DNA from: Aureimonas jatrophae
GTDB taxonomy: Bacteria; Pseudomonadota; Alphaproteobacteria; Rhizobiales; Rhizobiaceae
Direction: 5' to 3'
DNA: 64,000 nucleotides
Assembly (NCBI RefSeq): GCF_900104035.1
Contig: NZ_FNIT01000006.1
Location: 186,001-250,000 of the forward strand
Shown: in pieces, positions 35,211 to 43,777 of the stretch
Layout of the letters: each line of letters starts with the position of its first letter
Numbering within the stretch: the stretch's first letter is position 1
Position numbers and translations under genes: made by a program
Notes under the pieces: model-generated
Told to the model about the DNA's origin: nothing
The model's database searches: none
What the model saw: only the letters and a program-made list of their open reading frames with translations

Positions 35211-35666
35211 TCAGGTCCCGTAGTAGACGATCGGATCGCCAAAGCGCGGATGAAGGCCGGTGCGCAGACGGTGCAGCCCGGCGCGCTCATAGAAGCGGCA
35301 GGCCCGCTCGTTGCCTGGTCGGGTGTAGAGCGTGAACCCATCCGGAAGGACGCCCCGCACCCAACCGAACAAACGCGTTCCAATCCCGGACCCGAGCTCC
35401 TCGGGAGCGACGAAAAGTTCGGCCAGGACCCGTTCCGCCGGCTTCACCGCCGCGAAGCCCAGAACCTCGTCGCCTCGCGTCGCGACCTGGGCGAGCCAGC
35501 CTTGCGCGAACTCCGCATCCACGCGCTGTCGCAACGTGGCCAACAGGGGCGCTGCCGCAGGACCGACGCCCGGAAGACAAGCGCCGGCATGCCAGATCTC
35601 GGCGATCCGGTCCCGGTCGGCCTCTGTGGCCGGGCGCAGTTCGATGCTTGCGGTATCGCTCGTCAT
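35211..35666 (-). CDS. GNAT family N-acetyltransferase
   Basis: A 151-residue acetyltransferase. The N-terminal IELRPATEADRDRIAEIWHAG, the beta-strand 4 and acetyl-CoA pyrophosphate loop LAELFVAPEELGSGIGTRLF, and NERACRFYERAGL are typical. The acceptor is unknown. The ATG at 35666 gives the family length; the frame is open to 36062 without homology. It is 4 bp upstream of livG, so it may be co-transcribed with the transporter, and divergent from the flavin reductase gene. Confidence 0.84.
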   Translation of the reverse strand: MTSDTASIELRPATEADRDRIAEIWHAGACLPGVGPAAAPLLATLRQRVDAEFAQGWLAQVATRGDEVLGFAAVKPAERVLAELFVAPEELGSGIGTRLFGWVRGVLPDGFTLYTRPGNERACRFYERAGLHRLRTGLHPRFGDPIVYYGT

Positions 35667-35889
35667 GCCTTCGCGAGCCGCCGTTTGCGGATCGCCCTCG
35701 TCGAACGGTGAAACAGGGGTCGGCTCGGCGGACGATGCTCCGCCAACCGAAGCCGTGCTGCATAAAGGCGGAAGCTCGCGCACGCAAATGCCGCCATCCG
35801 ACGCCCGCCTACAGTGTTCATCAACGGGTCGAGTGCTATGTGTGGCCGCACACCTCCGGCAAGCCGGCGGTAACGGCTGAAGGACGAGC

Positions 35890-36396
35890 GTGCTGACCAT
35901 CCAAAACGATACGGCGAGCGATGCCTTCCGCGAGGCGATGAGCCATGTCGCCTCGGCGGTCTGTCTGGTCACGACCGACGGCGCGGCAGGACGGCGCGGC
36001 GTGACGGTCACGGCGGTCTGCTCGGTTTCCGACAACCCGCCGACGCTTCTCGTTTGCCTCAATCATGCGAACGCCGCCAACGCGCTGTTCGATACGAACG
36101 GCGTGTTTGCGGTCAACGTCCTGGCCGAGCACAACGAGGGCGTGGCTCGTGCTTTCGCGGGCGAGGGGAAACTGGAGCCGGAAGAACGCTTCAGACGCGG
36201 ACATTGGCGCACGTTACGGACGGGCGCACCAATTCTCGAGAACGCGTTGGTCGCCTTCGACTGCCGGTTGGAAGACAGCCGCATCGTCGCGACCCATCGC
36301 GTCCTGATGGGCCGGGTCGTCGCCGTCAGCGAGCCGGTCGCGGGCTCGAGCCTTCTTTATCGCGCACGCCGCTACCATTTTCTTCCCGCGCTATAG
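35890..36396 (+). CDS. Flavin reductase family protein
   Basis: A 168-residue FMN-binding split-barrel protein of the flavin reductase (HpaC/RutF-like) family. Blocks are FREAMSHVASAVCLVTTDG, GVTVTAVCSVSDNPPTLLVCLN and NGVFAVNVLAEHNEGVA. Such enzymes supply reduced flavin to a two-component monooxygenase, but none is visible nearby. The start is GTG at 35890 with AAGGACGAG upstream. It is followed by the XdhC-like genes on the same strand (48 bp). Confidence 0.88.
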   Translation: MLTIQNDTASDAFREAMSHVASAVCLVTTDGAAGRRGVTVTAVCSVSDNPPTLLVCLNHANAANALFDTNGVFAVNVLAEHNEGVARAFAGEGKLEPEERFRRGHWRTLRTGAPILENALVAFDCRLEDSRIVATHRVLMGRVVAVSEPVAGSSLLYRARRYHFLPAL

Positions 36397-36443
36397 GTTC
36401 GAGGCGGCGGCCGCCGCTGCCGGACAGCCGCCGGGAGTGGGTC

Positions 36444-36755
36444 ATGGACGACGTTCTGGAGATTGCCGAGCGATGGAGCGCCGAAGGGCGGCGCCTGGCG
36501 CTCGCTACGGTGATCGAGACCTGGGGCTCGGCCCCTCGCCCGAGCGGCAGCCATCTGCTGGTGGACAGCGAGGCCAACTTCGAAGGGTCCGTATCGGGCG
36601 GTTGCGTCGAGGGCGCGGTGATCACGGAAGCGATCGACGTCATCGAGACCGGTGCGCCGCGTGTTCTCGAGTTCGGCGTCGCCGACGAGACGGCCTGGCA
36701 GGTCGGCCTGTCCTGCGGCGGTCGCATTCGCGTCTACGTTGAACGGCTGGTCTGA
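36444..36755 (+). CDS. XdhC N-terminal-type (XdhC/CoxI) protein
   Basis: A 103-residue protein equal to the N-terminal XdhC_CoxI domain alone: LATVIETWGSAPRPSGSHLLV, EGSVSGGCVEGAVITEAI and GLSCGGRIRVYVERL, with the two conserved cysteines (SGGCVEG and LSCGG). XdhC binds molybdenum cofactor and inserts its sulphurated form into xanthine dehydrogenase or CODH-family enzymes. The C-terminal Rossmann half is encoded by the next gene, joined by TGATG. Confidence 0.92.
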   Translation: MDDVLEIAERWSAEGRRLALATVIETWGSAPRPSGSHLLVDSEANFEGSVSGGCVEGAVITEAIDVIETGAPRVLEFGVADETAWQVGLSCGGRIRVYVERLV

Positions 36756-37465
36756 TGGACGCTACGCTGCTTCATGATCTGAACGCGGAACGTGCGGCGC
36801 GTCGCGCCTGCGCGGTCGTCACACAGCTTGACGGCGGCGAACAGCGCCTCGTTCGCGAGACCGGACTGGAAGGCGACGCTCTGGCAAGCGAGATCGTCGC
36901 CGCGCTTCGCACGGGCCGCGCGCGGCTGACCGAGGACGGCAGGAGTTTCATCAACGCCTACCTTCCGCCGGCCCGCATTCTGGTGATCGGTGCCGTGCAT
37001 ATCTCGCAGGCGCTGGCGCCGATCGCCCGTATCAGCGGCTTCGACGTGCGCATCGTGGATCCGCGCGGCGCCTTCGCGACCCCGGAGCGTTTCCCCGACG
37101 TTCCGGTCTCGGCGGCATGGCCCGAGATCGCGCTGCGCGAACAGCCGCTGGATCCGTACACGGCTCTGGTCGCCGTGACGCATGATCCCAAGATCGACGA
37201 CCTGCCGCTCGAGATGGCGTTGCGCACGGGCTGCTTCTACGTGGGGGCTCTCGGGAGCCGGAAGACCCACGCCCGGCGCGTCGAACGCCTTCTCGCCGCC
37301 GGCTTGCCCCAACATCGCATCGACACGATCGACGCCCCGATCGGCGCCGATATCGGTGCCTCGACGCCGGCCGAGATCGCGGTGGCCATTACCGCGTCGG
37401 TGATCGAGGCATTCCGGAAGCGTCGCATGCATGCCGAGCGCCGAGGCGAGACGCAGGCCGCATGA
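36755..37465 (+). CDS. XdhC C-terminal (Rossmann) domain protein
   Basis: A 236-residue protein with a poorly conserved 65-residue start, then the XdhC_C Rossmann fold: ILVIGAVHISQALAPIA, VRIVDPRGAFATPERFP, VAVTHDPKIDDLPLEMAL and FYVGALGSRKTHARRVERL, ending APIGADIGASTPAEIAVAI. It is translationally coupled to the XdhC N-terminal gene and overlaps the next gene by four bases (ATGA), so three maturation genes are translated as a unit. Confidence 0.91.
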   Translation: MDATLLHDLNAERAARRACAVVTQLDGGEQRLVRETGLEGDALASEIVAALRTGRARLTEDGRSFINAYLPPARILVIGAVHISQALAPIARISGFDVRIVDPRGAFATPERFPDVPVSAAWPEIALREQPLDPYTALVAVTHDPKIDDLPLEMALRTGCFYVGALGSRKTHARRVERLLAAGLPQHRIDTIDAPIGADIGASTPAEIAVAITASVIEAFRKRRMHAERRGETQAA

Positions 37466-39084
37466 AGTTCGGGACATGGCCGCTCGACGAAGCCGAGGGT
37501 ACGCTGCTCGCCCATGCCGTCCGCTTGCCGGACGGTCGCCTTCCCAAAGGTCGGAAGCTGACGACGGATGATATCGAGCGCCTTCGGGCAGGCGGTCAGC
37601 GCGACGTGATCGCCGCGCGGCTCGACGCAGGCGACATCGGCGAAGACGAGGCCGCTGGATGGATCGCGTCGGCGCTTGCCGGCACGGACGTTCTGGCAGA
37701 AACGCCGGCCACCGGGCGGAGCAATCTCTTCGCGCAGAAGGCCGGCCTGTTCCTGCCACAGCGTTCCGTTGTCGACGACCTCAACCGCATCGATCCCGCG
37801 ATCACGCTCGCGACGCTGCCGGAACACGCGTCTGTCGAGGCAGGCCGCATGGTGGCGACCGTCAAGATCATACCGCTGGCCTTGCCGCGCACGGCCGTCG
37901 AGGCGGCGGTCGAGTTGGTGCAACGCTCGCCGGCATGGCGACTTCAGCCGTTCCGTTCGATGGCTGTCGGGCTGGTGCAGACGCAACTTCCGTCCGTCAA
38001 GGCAAGCGTACTCGACAAGACGCGCGGGGCATTCGAGGTCCGTCTGAGGCCGAGCGGCTCCCACCTCGTCCGCGAGCGTCGCTGCGACCATGAGGCCGCT
38101 GCTTTGGCCGAGGCTTTGAGCGCACCGGCCGGCGGCGAGCAGCTGACCGTGATCTTCGGAGCCTCGGCCGTGATCGACCCGGACGACGTCGTGCCGAGCG
38201 CCGTACGGCAGGCCGGCGGGACGGTCGATCACCTCGGCATGCCGGTCGACCCGGGGAACCTGCTCCTGATCGGCCGCATTGGGGAGCGCACCGTGATCGG
38301 CGCACCGGGCTGTGCGCGCAGTGTGCGTGAGAACGGTTTCGATTGGGTGCTGAACCGGATACTGGCCGGACTTCGCGTCACGCCTCAGGATCTGACGGGC
38401 ATGGGCGTCGGCGGATTGTTGATGGAGATCGCCTCCCGCCCGCAGCCTCGAGAGGCTGTCGTTGACGGCGCATCGAACGGCGTGTCGATCGTCCTGCTCG
38501 CGGCCGGGCGATCGAGTCGTATGGGCGGACCCAACAAGCTGCTTGCGACGATCGACAGCAAGCCGCTCGTGCGGCGATCGGCCGAGACCGCGCTGGCTGC
38601 GGGAGCCGAGCGCGTTCTCGTGGTCGTGGGACACATGGAGGCGGAGATCGTCGAGGCGCTGGCGGGGCTTCCGGTCGAGATCGTGCGCAACGGTCGCTTT
38701 GCCGAAGGACTGTCGACATCCGTTCAGGCTGGGTTCGCGGCGGCGGGATCGGCGGCGGGTGTCCTGGTCATGCTGGCCGACCAGCCGCTCCTGACCGCGC
38801 AGCATCTGCGGCAATTGATGGACCGCTTTTGCCCGACCGGCGAAGGCTCCATCGTGCTCGCCTCCGATGCCGGGCAACGGGCCAATCCCGTAATTCTGTC
38901 CGCGCTCTATCGGGACGAGATCGGCCGTCTCGTCGGCGATGTGGGCGCGAGATCCATCGTGCAGGCTCATCGATCAGCGGTTGTCGAGGTCGACCTCGGT
39001 CCGGCTGCCTCCTTCGATGTCGATACACCCGACCTCATGGTCCGCGCCGGTGGCATCCTGCCGGTGGCTTCGCCAGGATTCTGA
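37462..39084 (+). CDS. Molybdopterin-binding / molybdenum cofactor cytidylyltransferase fusion
   Basis: A 540-residue two-domain protein. Residues 1-340 form a MoaB/MoeA/CinA-like molybdopterin-binding region (MKFGTWPLDEAEGTLLAH, KGRKLTTDDIERL, ITLATLPEHASVEAGRMVATVKI in part). Residues from about 341 form a MocA-type nucleotidyltransferase with VLLAAGRSSRMGGPNKLL and MLADQPLLTA, which transfers CMP to the molybdenum cofactor to make MCD. This cofactor type serves xanthine dehydrogenase/CODH-family hydroxylases, in agreement with the coupled xdhC genes. No hydroxylase gene lies in the window. Confidence 0.9.
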   Translation: MKFGTWPLDEAEGTLLAHAVRLPDGRLPKGRKLTTDDIERLRAGGQRDVIAARLDAGDIGEDEAAGWIASALAGTDVLAETPATGRSNLFAQKAGLFLPQRSVVDDLNRIDPAITLATLPEHASVEAGRMVATVKIIPLALPRTAVEAAVELVQRSPAWRLQPFRSMAVGLVQTQLPSVKASVLDKTRGAFEVRLRPSGSHLVRERRCDHEAAALAEALSAPAGGEQLTVIFGASAVIDPDDVVPSAVRQAGGTVDHLGMPVDPGNLLLIGRIGERTVIGAPGCARSVRENGFDWVLNRILAGLRVTPQDLTGMGVGGLLMEIASRPQPREAVVDGASNGVSIVLLAAGRSSRMGGPNKLLATIDSKPLVRRSAETALAAGAERVLVVVGHMEAEIVEALAGLPVEIVRNGRFAEGLSTSVQAGFAAAGSAAGVLVMLADQPLLTAQHLRQLMDRFCPTGEGSIVLASDAGQRANPVILSALYRDEIGRLVGDVGARSIVQAHRSAVVEVDLGPAASFDVDTPDLMVRAGGILPVASPGF

Positions 39085-39094
39085 GGCGCTCGCG

Positions 39095-39262
39095 TCAACC
39101 CTTCGCGCGAGCGTGATTTTTCTTGGCGTCCGCCTGACAGCGGTCGGAACAGTAGAGAACGTTGTCCCAGTTGCGAGCCCAGGACTTTCGCCACGTCATG
39201 GGGCGACCGCACTGGACGCAGGTCTTCGTGGGAAGCTCGCCCTTTCGACGCATCCTCGGCAT
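39095..39262 (-). CDS. DUF2256 small zinc-ribbon protein
   Basis: A 55-residue basic protein of DUF2256. Cys15 and Cys18 ([16 protein letters not shown]) and Cys38 and Cys42 (LYCSDRCQ) form a likely zinc ribbon. Function unknown, though the family is often found near photolyase/cryptochrome genes, as here. GAGGAG precedes the ATG at 39262. It ends 10 bp from the convergent MocA-fusion gene and is divergent from the SDR gene. Confidence 0.88.
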   Translation of the reverse strand: MPRMRRKGELPTKTCVQCGRPMTWRKSWARNWDNVLYCSDRCQADAKKNHARAKG

Positions 39263-39393
39263 CGCAACTCCTCGTTTGATCGCGCCAATGCCGTATGTCC
39301 CACTCGGGTTCCGGGCCGCGCTTTGAGGACACACTTGAACGGCCGAAGTGTCGCGACATCTCGCCTGCCACAATGAACAAGGAGAGTGCGGGC

Positions 39394-40125
39394 GTGGGGC
39401 GTTACATCGTGATCGGGGCACACGGGGGCATCGGCGAGGCCACCGCACGGCGTTTGGCGGCAGCCGGCCACGACCTCGTACTGGTGGGGCGGGATGGCGG
39501 AGCCGTTTCCGCGCTCGCGTCCGAGCTCGGAAACGCGGAGCCGGTCCTTGGCGACAGCGAGGACGGCGACCCCTACGCCGATCTCGGCGAGAAGGCAGGC
39601 CCGCGTCTGGATGGGCTCGTCTACGCGGCGGGGACCATCACGCTGAAGCCGTTCCCGAAGGTGACGCCCGACGATGCGTTGCGCGACTTCCGCATCAACG
39701 CGCTGGGCGCGATGATCGCGGTTCAGCGTTGCCTTCCCGCTCTGACGGCAGCCGAGAACGGCGCAAGCGTCGTTCTGTATTCCACCGTGGCCGTCGCGCA
39801 GGGCTTTGCGTCCCACGCCTCGATCGCCATGGCGAAAGGAGCGGTCCAGGCGCTGGCGCTGTCATTGGCCGCCGAGCTCGCGCCAAAGGTGCGCGTCAAC
39901 GCCATCGCACCCTCGCTGACCCTTTCGCCGCTCGGACGCAGCGTCGCCGGCAACGAGCGGATCGAGGATGCCCTGGCGAAGCTCCACCCGATCCCGCGGC
40001 TGGGCGAACCCGACGAGATCGCGGCCCTGACCACCTTTCTGCTGTCGGCGGACGCCGGCTGGATCACGGGCCAGGTGTTCGGCGTGGACGGCGGACGCTC
40101 GACGCTGCGCACCGCGCGTAGCTGA
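39394..40125 (+). CDS. Short-chain dehydrogenase/reductase-like protein lacking the catalytic Tyr
   Basis: A 243-residue Rossmann-fold SDR. The cofactor motif is [17 protein letters not shown] (residues 5-20), followed by [10 protein letters not shown] and, at the end, [12 protein letters not shown]. In the active-site helix the usual YxxxK reads Ile144-AMA-Lys148; Ser130 precedes it, so the proton-donating Tyr is missing. The start is taken as GTG at 39394, nine bases after AAGGAG; ATG at 39373 is possible. It lies 4 bp upstream of the photolyase gene, so both are surely one transcript. Confidence 0.87.
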   Translation: MGRYIVIGAHGGIGEATARRLAAAGHDLVLVGRDGGAVSALASELGNAEPVLGDSEDGDPYADLGEKAGPRLDGLVYAAGTITLKPFPKVTPDDALRDFRINALGAMIAVQRCLPALTAAENGASVVLYSTVAVAQGFASHASIAMAKGAVQALALSLAAELAPKVRVNAIAPSLTLSPLGRSVAGNERIEDALAKLHPIPRLGEPDEIAALTTFLLSADAGWITGQVFGVDGGRSTLRTARS

Positions 40126-40129
40126 CCGC

Positions 40130-41671
40130 ATGGCCGGCACGCTGCGGTTCGTCCTCGGCGATCAGCTGAGCCGGTCGCTGTCGTCGCTGCGGGACTGCGC
40201 CGACGGCGACGTCGTGCTGATGGCGGAGGTCGGCGACGAGGCGACCTATGTGCGCCACCACCAGCGCAAGATCGCCTTCCTGTTTGCGGCCATGCGTCAC
40301 TTCGCCGGCGATCTGCGCGCGGAGGGACTGAGCGTCGACTACGTCGTGCTCGATGACCCCGCCAACACCGCAAGCTTCACCGGTGAACTGGCACGCGCCC
40401 TCGAGCGGCATCCCGACCTCGATCGGGTCGTCGTGACCGAGCCCGGCGAATGGCGTGTTCTGGAGATGATGGAGGACTGGGAAGCCTTCATCGGACGTCC
40501 GGTCGAGATCCGCTCCGATGACCGCTTTCTCTGCTCGCATGCCGAGTTTGCCGCCTATGCCGGCGAAGCGAAATCGCTTCGCATGGAGGACTTCTACCGT
40601 GGCATGCGTCGCCGGACCGGCTTCCTGATGGAGGGCGAGCGGCCGATCGGCGGACGCTGGAACCTCGACAGCGAGAACCGCGAGCCGCTTCCCGCACGGG
40701 TCCAGGCGCCCGAGCGCCCGCACTTCGAACCGGACCAGACGACACAGGAGGTGTTGGGTCTCGTATCGGGCCGTTTCGGCAATCATTTCGGTTCGCTCGA
40801 CGGCTTCGACTATCCCGTGACGCGCCACGACGCCTTGGCCTACCTAGACTGGTTCACCGAAGTCGCGCTTCCGAACTTCGGAACCTACCAGGACGCGATG
40901 CGACAGGGCGAGCCGCTCCTGTTTCATTCCCATTTGTCGGCTCTTATCAACTGCGGTCTTCTTCTGCCTCGCGAATGTTGCGAGCGGGCAGTGGCTGCCC
41001 ACGGGACGGGCGCCGTGCCGCTCAACGCCGCTGAAGGCTTCGTGCGTCAGATCATCGGTTGGCGTGAATTCGTACGCGGTGTCTACTGGCGGGAGATGCC
41101 GGACTACGCCGGGCGCAACGCCCTGCGAGCGGAGCGACGGCTACCCGACTTCTTCTGGACCGGCGACACGGACCTCAACTGCCTCGCCCAGTCCATCCGC
41201 GAGACGGCCGCCAATGCCTATGCGCATCATATCCAAAGGTTGATGGTGCTCGGCAACTTCTGCCTGCTGGCCGGCATCGATCCACGCGAGGTGCAGGAGT
41301 GGTATCTCGTCGTGTTCCACGATGCCTACGAATGGGTCGAGATGCCGAACGTCGTCGGCATGATCCTGCATGCCGACGGCGGGCTGCTCGCGACCAAACC
41401 CTATGCGGCGTCCGGCAACTACATTCATCGCATGTCGGACTACTGCGACCACTGCCGGTTCGATGTGAAGCAGCGGACAGGCGAGGACGCTTGCCCCTTC
41501 AACTATCTCTACTGGGATTTCGTGGCGCGGCATCGCGAACGCCTTGCGCGTAACCATCGCACCGCACGCACGGTGTCATCGCTCGACCGTCTCGATCCGG
41601 CGCGGCTTGATCAGATGCGCGAGAGTGCGCGACGCTTTCTGCATGCGCTTCCCGCGAGTGCCTCCTATTGA
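40130..41671 (+). CDS. Fe-S cluster-containing bacterial photolyase/cryptochrome (FeS-BCP)
   Basis: A 513-residue flavoprotein of the FeS-BCP (CryB/PhrB, prokaryotic (6-4) photolyase) group. The N-terminal antenna domain (LRFVLGDQLS) has lost typical folate binding motifs; the FAD domain includes GWREFVRGVYWREMP and HHIQRLMVLGNF (His365-His366). Cys351, Cys439, Cys442 and Cys455 (YCDHCRFDVKQRTGEDACPFN) fit the [4Fe-4S] ligands of Agrobacterium PhrB with an offset of one residue. Probable activity: light-driven repair of (6-4) photoproducts, or blue-light sensing. Neighbours are the Tyr-less SDR and DUF2256. Confidence 0.94.
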   Translation: MAGTLRFVLGDQLSRSLSSLRDCADGDVVLMAEVGDEATYVRHHQRKIAFLFAAMRHFAGDLRAEGLSVDYVVLDDPANTASFTGELARALERHPDLDRVVVTEPGEWRVLEMMEDWEAFIGRPVEIRSDDRFLCSHAEFAAYAGEAKSLRMEDFYRGMRRRTGFLMEGERPIGGRWNLDSENREPLPARVQAPERPHFEPDQTTQEVLGLVSGRFGNHFGSLDGFDYPVTRHDALAYLDWFTEVALPNFGTYQDAMRQGEPLLFHSHLSALINCGLLLPRECCERAVAAHGTGAVPLNAAEGFVRQIIGWREFVRGVYWREMPDYAGRNALRAERRLPDFFWTGDTDLNCLAQSIRETAANAYAHHIQRLMVLGNFCLLAGIDPREVQEWYLVVFHDAYEWVEMPNVVGMILHADGGLLATKPYAASGNYIHRMSDYCDHCRFDVKQRTGEDACPFNYLYWDFVARHRERLARNHRTARTVSSLDRLDPARLDQMRESARRFLHALPASASY

Positions 41672-41788
41672 GCATGCTCATATGTGGGGCAATGCGAAGT
41701 GCGCCGTTAACGTCTCGTTCATGATGCGGGCGCACGCTTCAAGGTGCAGGCGGCGATACGCCCGCCGAACGAAGCACAAGGAGCCGAC

Positions 41789-42073
41789 ATGCCCTATGCG
41801 CGCGTTTCCGATCCAGCCTTCATCGAGCGACTCCGCGGCGCCGGACTGACGACCGCCGAAATTCTCTACCGCATGCCGGACCATCCCGCGCTGCTGCAGA
41901 CCTTCTCCTGGCAGTTCGAGGATACGGCGCCGAACTATCCGCGCCTGCGCCGCTTCCTCGATTACTGGGAGCGGGAGATCGAGGCCAAGATCCACTCCGT
42001 ACGGGTGATGCATTCCCGCTTGATCAAGCCGCAGGAGATCCACTGCCTCGCCGAGATCGGCTACCTCAACTGA
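41789..42073 (+). CDS. usg: Usg family protein
   Basis: A 94-residue protein with the Usg pattern [20 protein letters not shown] and [21 protein letters not shown], named for a gene in alphaproteobacterial trp regions. Function unknown; all-helical by appearance. AAGGAG precedes the ATG at 41789. Its 3' end overlaps that of the convergent radC gene by 8 bp. No trp gene is in view. Confidence 0.85.
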   Translation: MPYARVSDPAFIERLRGAGLTTAEILYRMPDHPALLQTFSWQFEDTAPNYPRLRRFLDYWEREIEAKIHSVRVMHSRLIKPQEIHCLAEIGYLN

Positions 42074-42818
42074 TCAGTCCGAGTCCTCGGAAGCTCGCCT
42101 GGCTATTGCGGCCTATGATGATGTGATCGTGCACGCTGATCGACAGCGTCTTGGCAGCGGCCACGATCTGGCGCGTGAGCTCGATATCGGCGCCCGACGG
42201 TGTCGGATCGCCCGATGGATGGTTGTGCACGAGGATCACGGCGGTCGCCGAAAGTTCCAGGGCGCGCCGCACGACCTCGCGAGGGTAGGCGGGCGTATGA
42301 TCCACCGTGCCCGTGCCCTGTACCTCGTCCGCGATCAGGGCGTTCCGCTTGTCGAGAAACAGGATGCGGAACTGCTCGCGCGTTTCGAAGGCCATGGCCG
42401 CGTGGCAATAGGCAATCACCGCGCTCCAGGACGACAGAACTTCGCGCTGACGCAGGTCCGAGCGCATGACGCGCTGGTTCAGAGCCGCGAGGATCTGGAA
42501 ATCGACGATCGCCGATCGGCCCATGCCCTCGACCTCCGCCAGGAGACGCGGTGGCGCGTTGACGACGTCGGCCAGCGTTCCGAACCGGCGCAAGAGCGTC
42601 TTGGCGAGCGGCTTGACGTCGCGCCGGGGGATCGAGCGGAACAGCACGAGCTCCAGCATCTCGTAATCGGCGAGCGCGTCCGCGCCGGCCTCGACGAACC
42701 GGGCCCGCAGGCGGTCGCGATGGCCGTCGTGATGCTTCGGGGCGGCCGTCGCTGAGGACGCCTCCGACACGTCGAAGGCGGACGCTGCCTCGCTGATGCC
42801 GCCCCGGCGGTCGCTCAT
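42066..42818 (-). CDS. radC: RadC family JAB-domain protein
   Basis: A 250-residue RadC-type protein. An N-terminal helix-hairpin-helix-like part ([27 protein letters not shown] in part, [13 protein letters not shown]) is followed by the MPN/JAB domain with [23 protein letters not shown] in part and the metalloprotease-like motif [14 protein letters not shown]. The biological function of RadC is unsettled. The ATG overlaps the map stop by four bases (ATGA). Confidence 0.92.
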   Translation of the reverse strand: MSDRRGGISEAASAFDVSEASSATAAPKHHDGHRDRLRARFVEAGADALADYEMLELVLFRSIPRRDVKPLAKTLLRRFGTLADVVNAPPRLLAEVEGMGRSAIVDFQILAALNQRVMRSDLRQREVLSSWSAVIAYCHAAMAFETREQFRILFLDKRNALIADEVQGTGTVDHTPAYPREVVRRALELSATAVILVHNHPSGDPTPSGADIELTRQIVAAAKTLSISVHDHIIIGRNSQASFRGLGLIS

Positions 42819-43675
42819 GCGGCGTTGGAAGTCCAGGGCGCCCAGGTCGAGGGAGGGAAGCCCGGCATGTCGCGTCCGCCGGGCGAGTAGGTGAAGACCT
42901 CGCAGCCTGTTTCGGTCACGCCCACCGTGTGCTCGTATTGCGCGGAAAGGGACCGGTCGCGCGTCACCGCGGTCCATCCATCGTTCAAGACCTTCACATG
43001 GGGGCGGCCCGTGTTGATCATCGGCTCGATCGTGAAGATCATGCCCGGGCGCATCTCGACGCCTTCGCCACGCCGTCCGTAGTGCAGGATGTTGGGTGCG
43101 TCGTGAAACAGGCGGCCGACGCCGTGGCCGCAGAAGTCGCGCACGACCGAGCAGCGCTCGCCCTCCGCATATTCCTGGATCGCGGCACCGATGTCCCCGA
43201 CGTGGCCGCCGGGCTTCACCGCCTCGATACCAAGAAGAAGCGAGCGATAGGTGATCTCGCACAGGCGCTCGGCAACGCGCTTCACCTTGCCGACCGGATA
43301 CATGCGTGACGAGTCGCCATAGTAGCCGTTGACGATCAGCGTGACGTCGATGTTGGCGATGTCGCCCTCGCGCAACGGCTTGTCGTTCGGGATACCGTGG
43401 CACACGACGTGGTTGATCGAGATGCAGGTACTTTTGCCGTAGCCACGATAGTTGAGGGTCGCCGGCAACGCCTTGTTGTCCATCGCGAATTCGAAGACCC
43501 GGTCGTCGATGAACTGGGTGGTCACGCCCGGCTGAACGAGATCGGTCAGCTCGTCGAGGCAGCGCGCGGTCAGCTGACACGCACGCCGCATGCCCTCGAA
43601 CGCTTCGGCGTCATAGAGGCGGATCGAGCCGGTGTTCCGGGTCGGATGGGCTTCGGCTTCGAGATAGACGGTCAT
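42815..43675 (-). CDS. map: Methionine aminopeptidase, type I
   Basis: A 286-residue enzyme that removes N-terminal Met. Metal ligands and catalytic residues are visible in order: [52 protein letters not shown] and [11 protein letters not shown]. The length is at the upper end of type I. It is followed by radC with overlap and preceded by phaC on the same strand with a 102 bp gap. Confidence 0.96.
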   Translation of the reverse strand: MTVYLEAEAHPTRNTGSIRLYDAEAFEGMRRACQLTARCLDELTDLVQPGVTTQFIDDRVFEFAMDNKALPATLNYRGYGKSTCISINHVVCHGIPNDKPLREGDIANIDVTLIVNGYYGDSSRMYPVGKVKRVAERLCEITYRSLLLGIEAVKPGGHVGDIGAAIQEYAEGERCSVVRDFCGHGVGRLFHDAPNILHYGRRGEGVEMRPGMIFTIEPMINTGRPHVKVLNDGWTAVTRDRSLSAQYEHTVGVTETGCEVFTYSPGGRDMPGFPPSTWAPWTSNAA

Positions 43676-43777
43676 CGGACGGCATTCATCGTGTGCGGGA
43701 AAGTCTTCCGCACCGATGTCGCATTGCGCGTGCCGCGCTTCAACCCCGCAGATCGGCGATGCCGACCGGCAGGCATC

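Noticed and set aside
43693-43713. Short hairpin between phaC and map as a phaC terminator
   Set aside because: Only six paired bases and no T-run; too weak to annotate.
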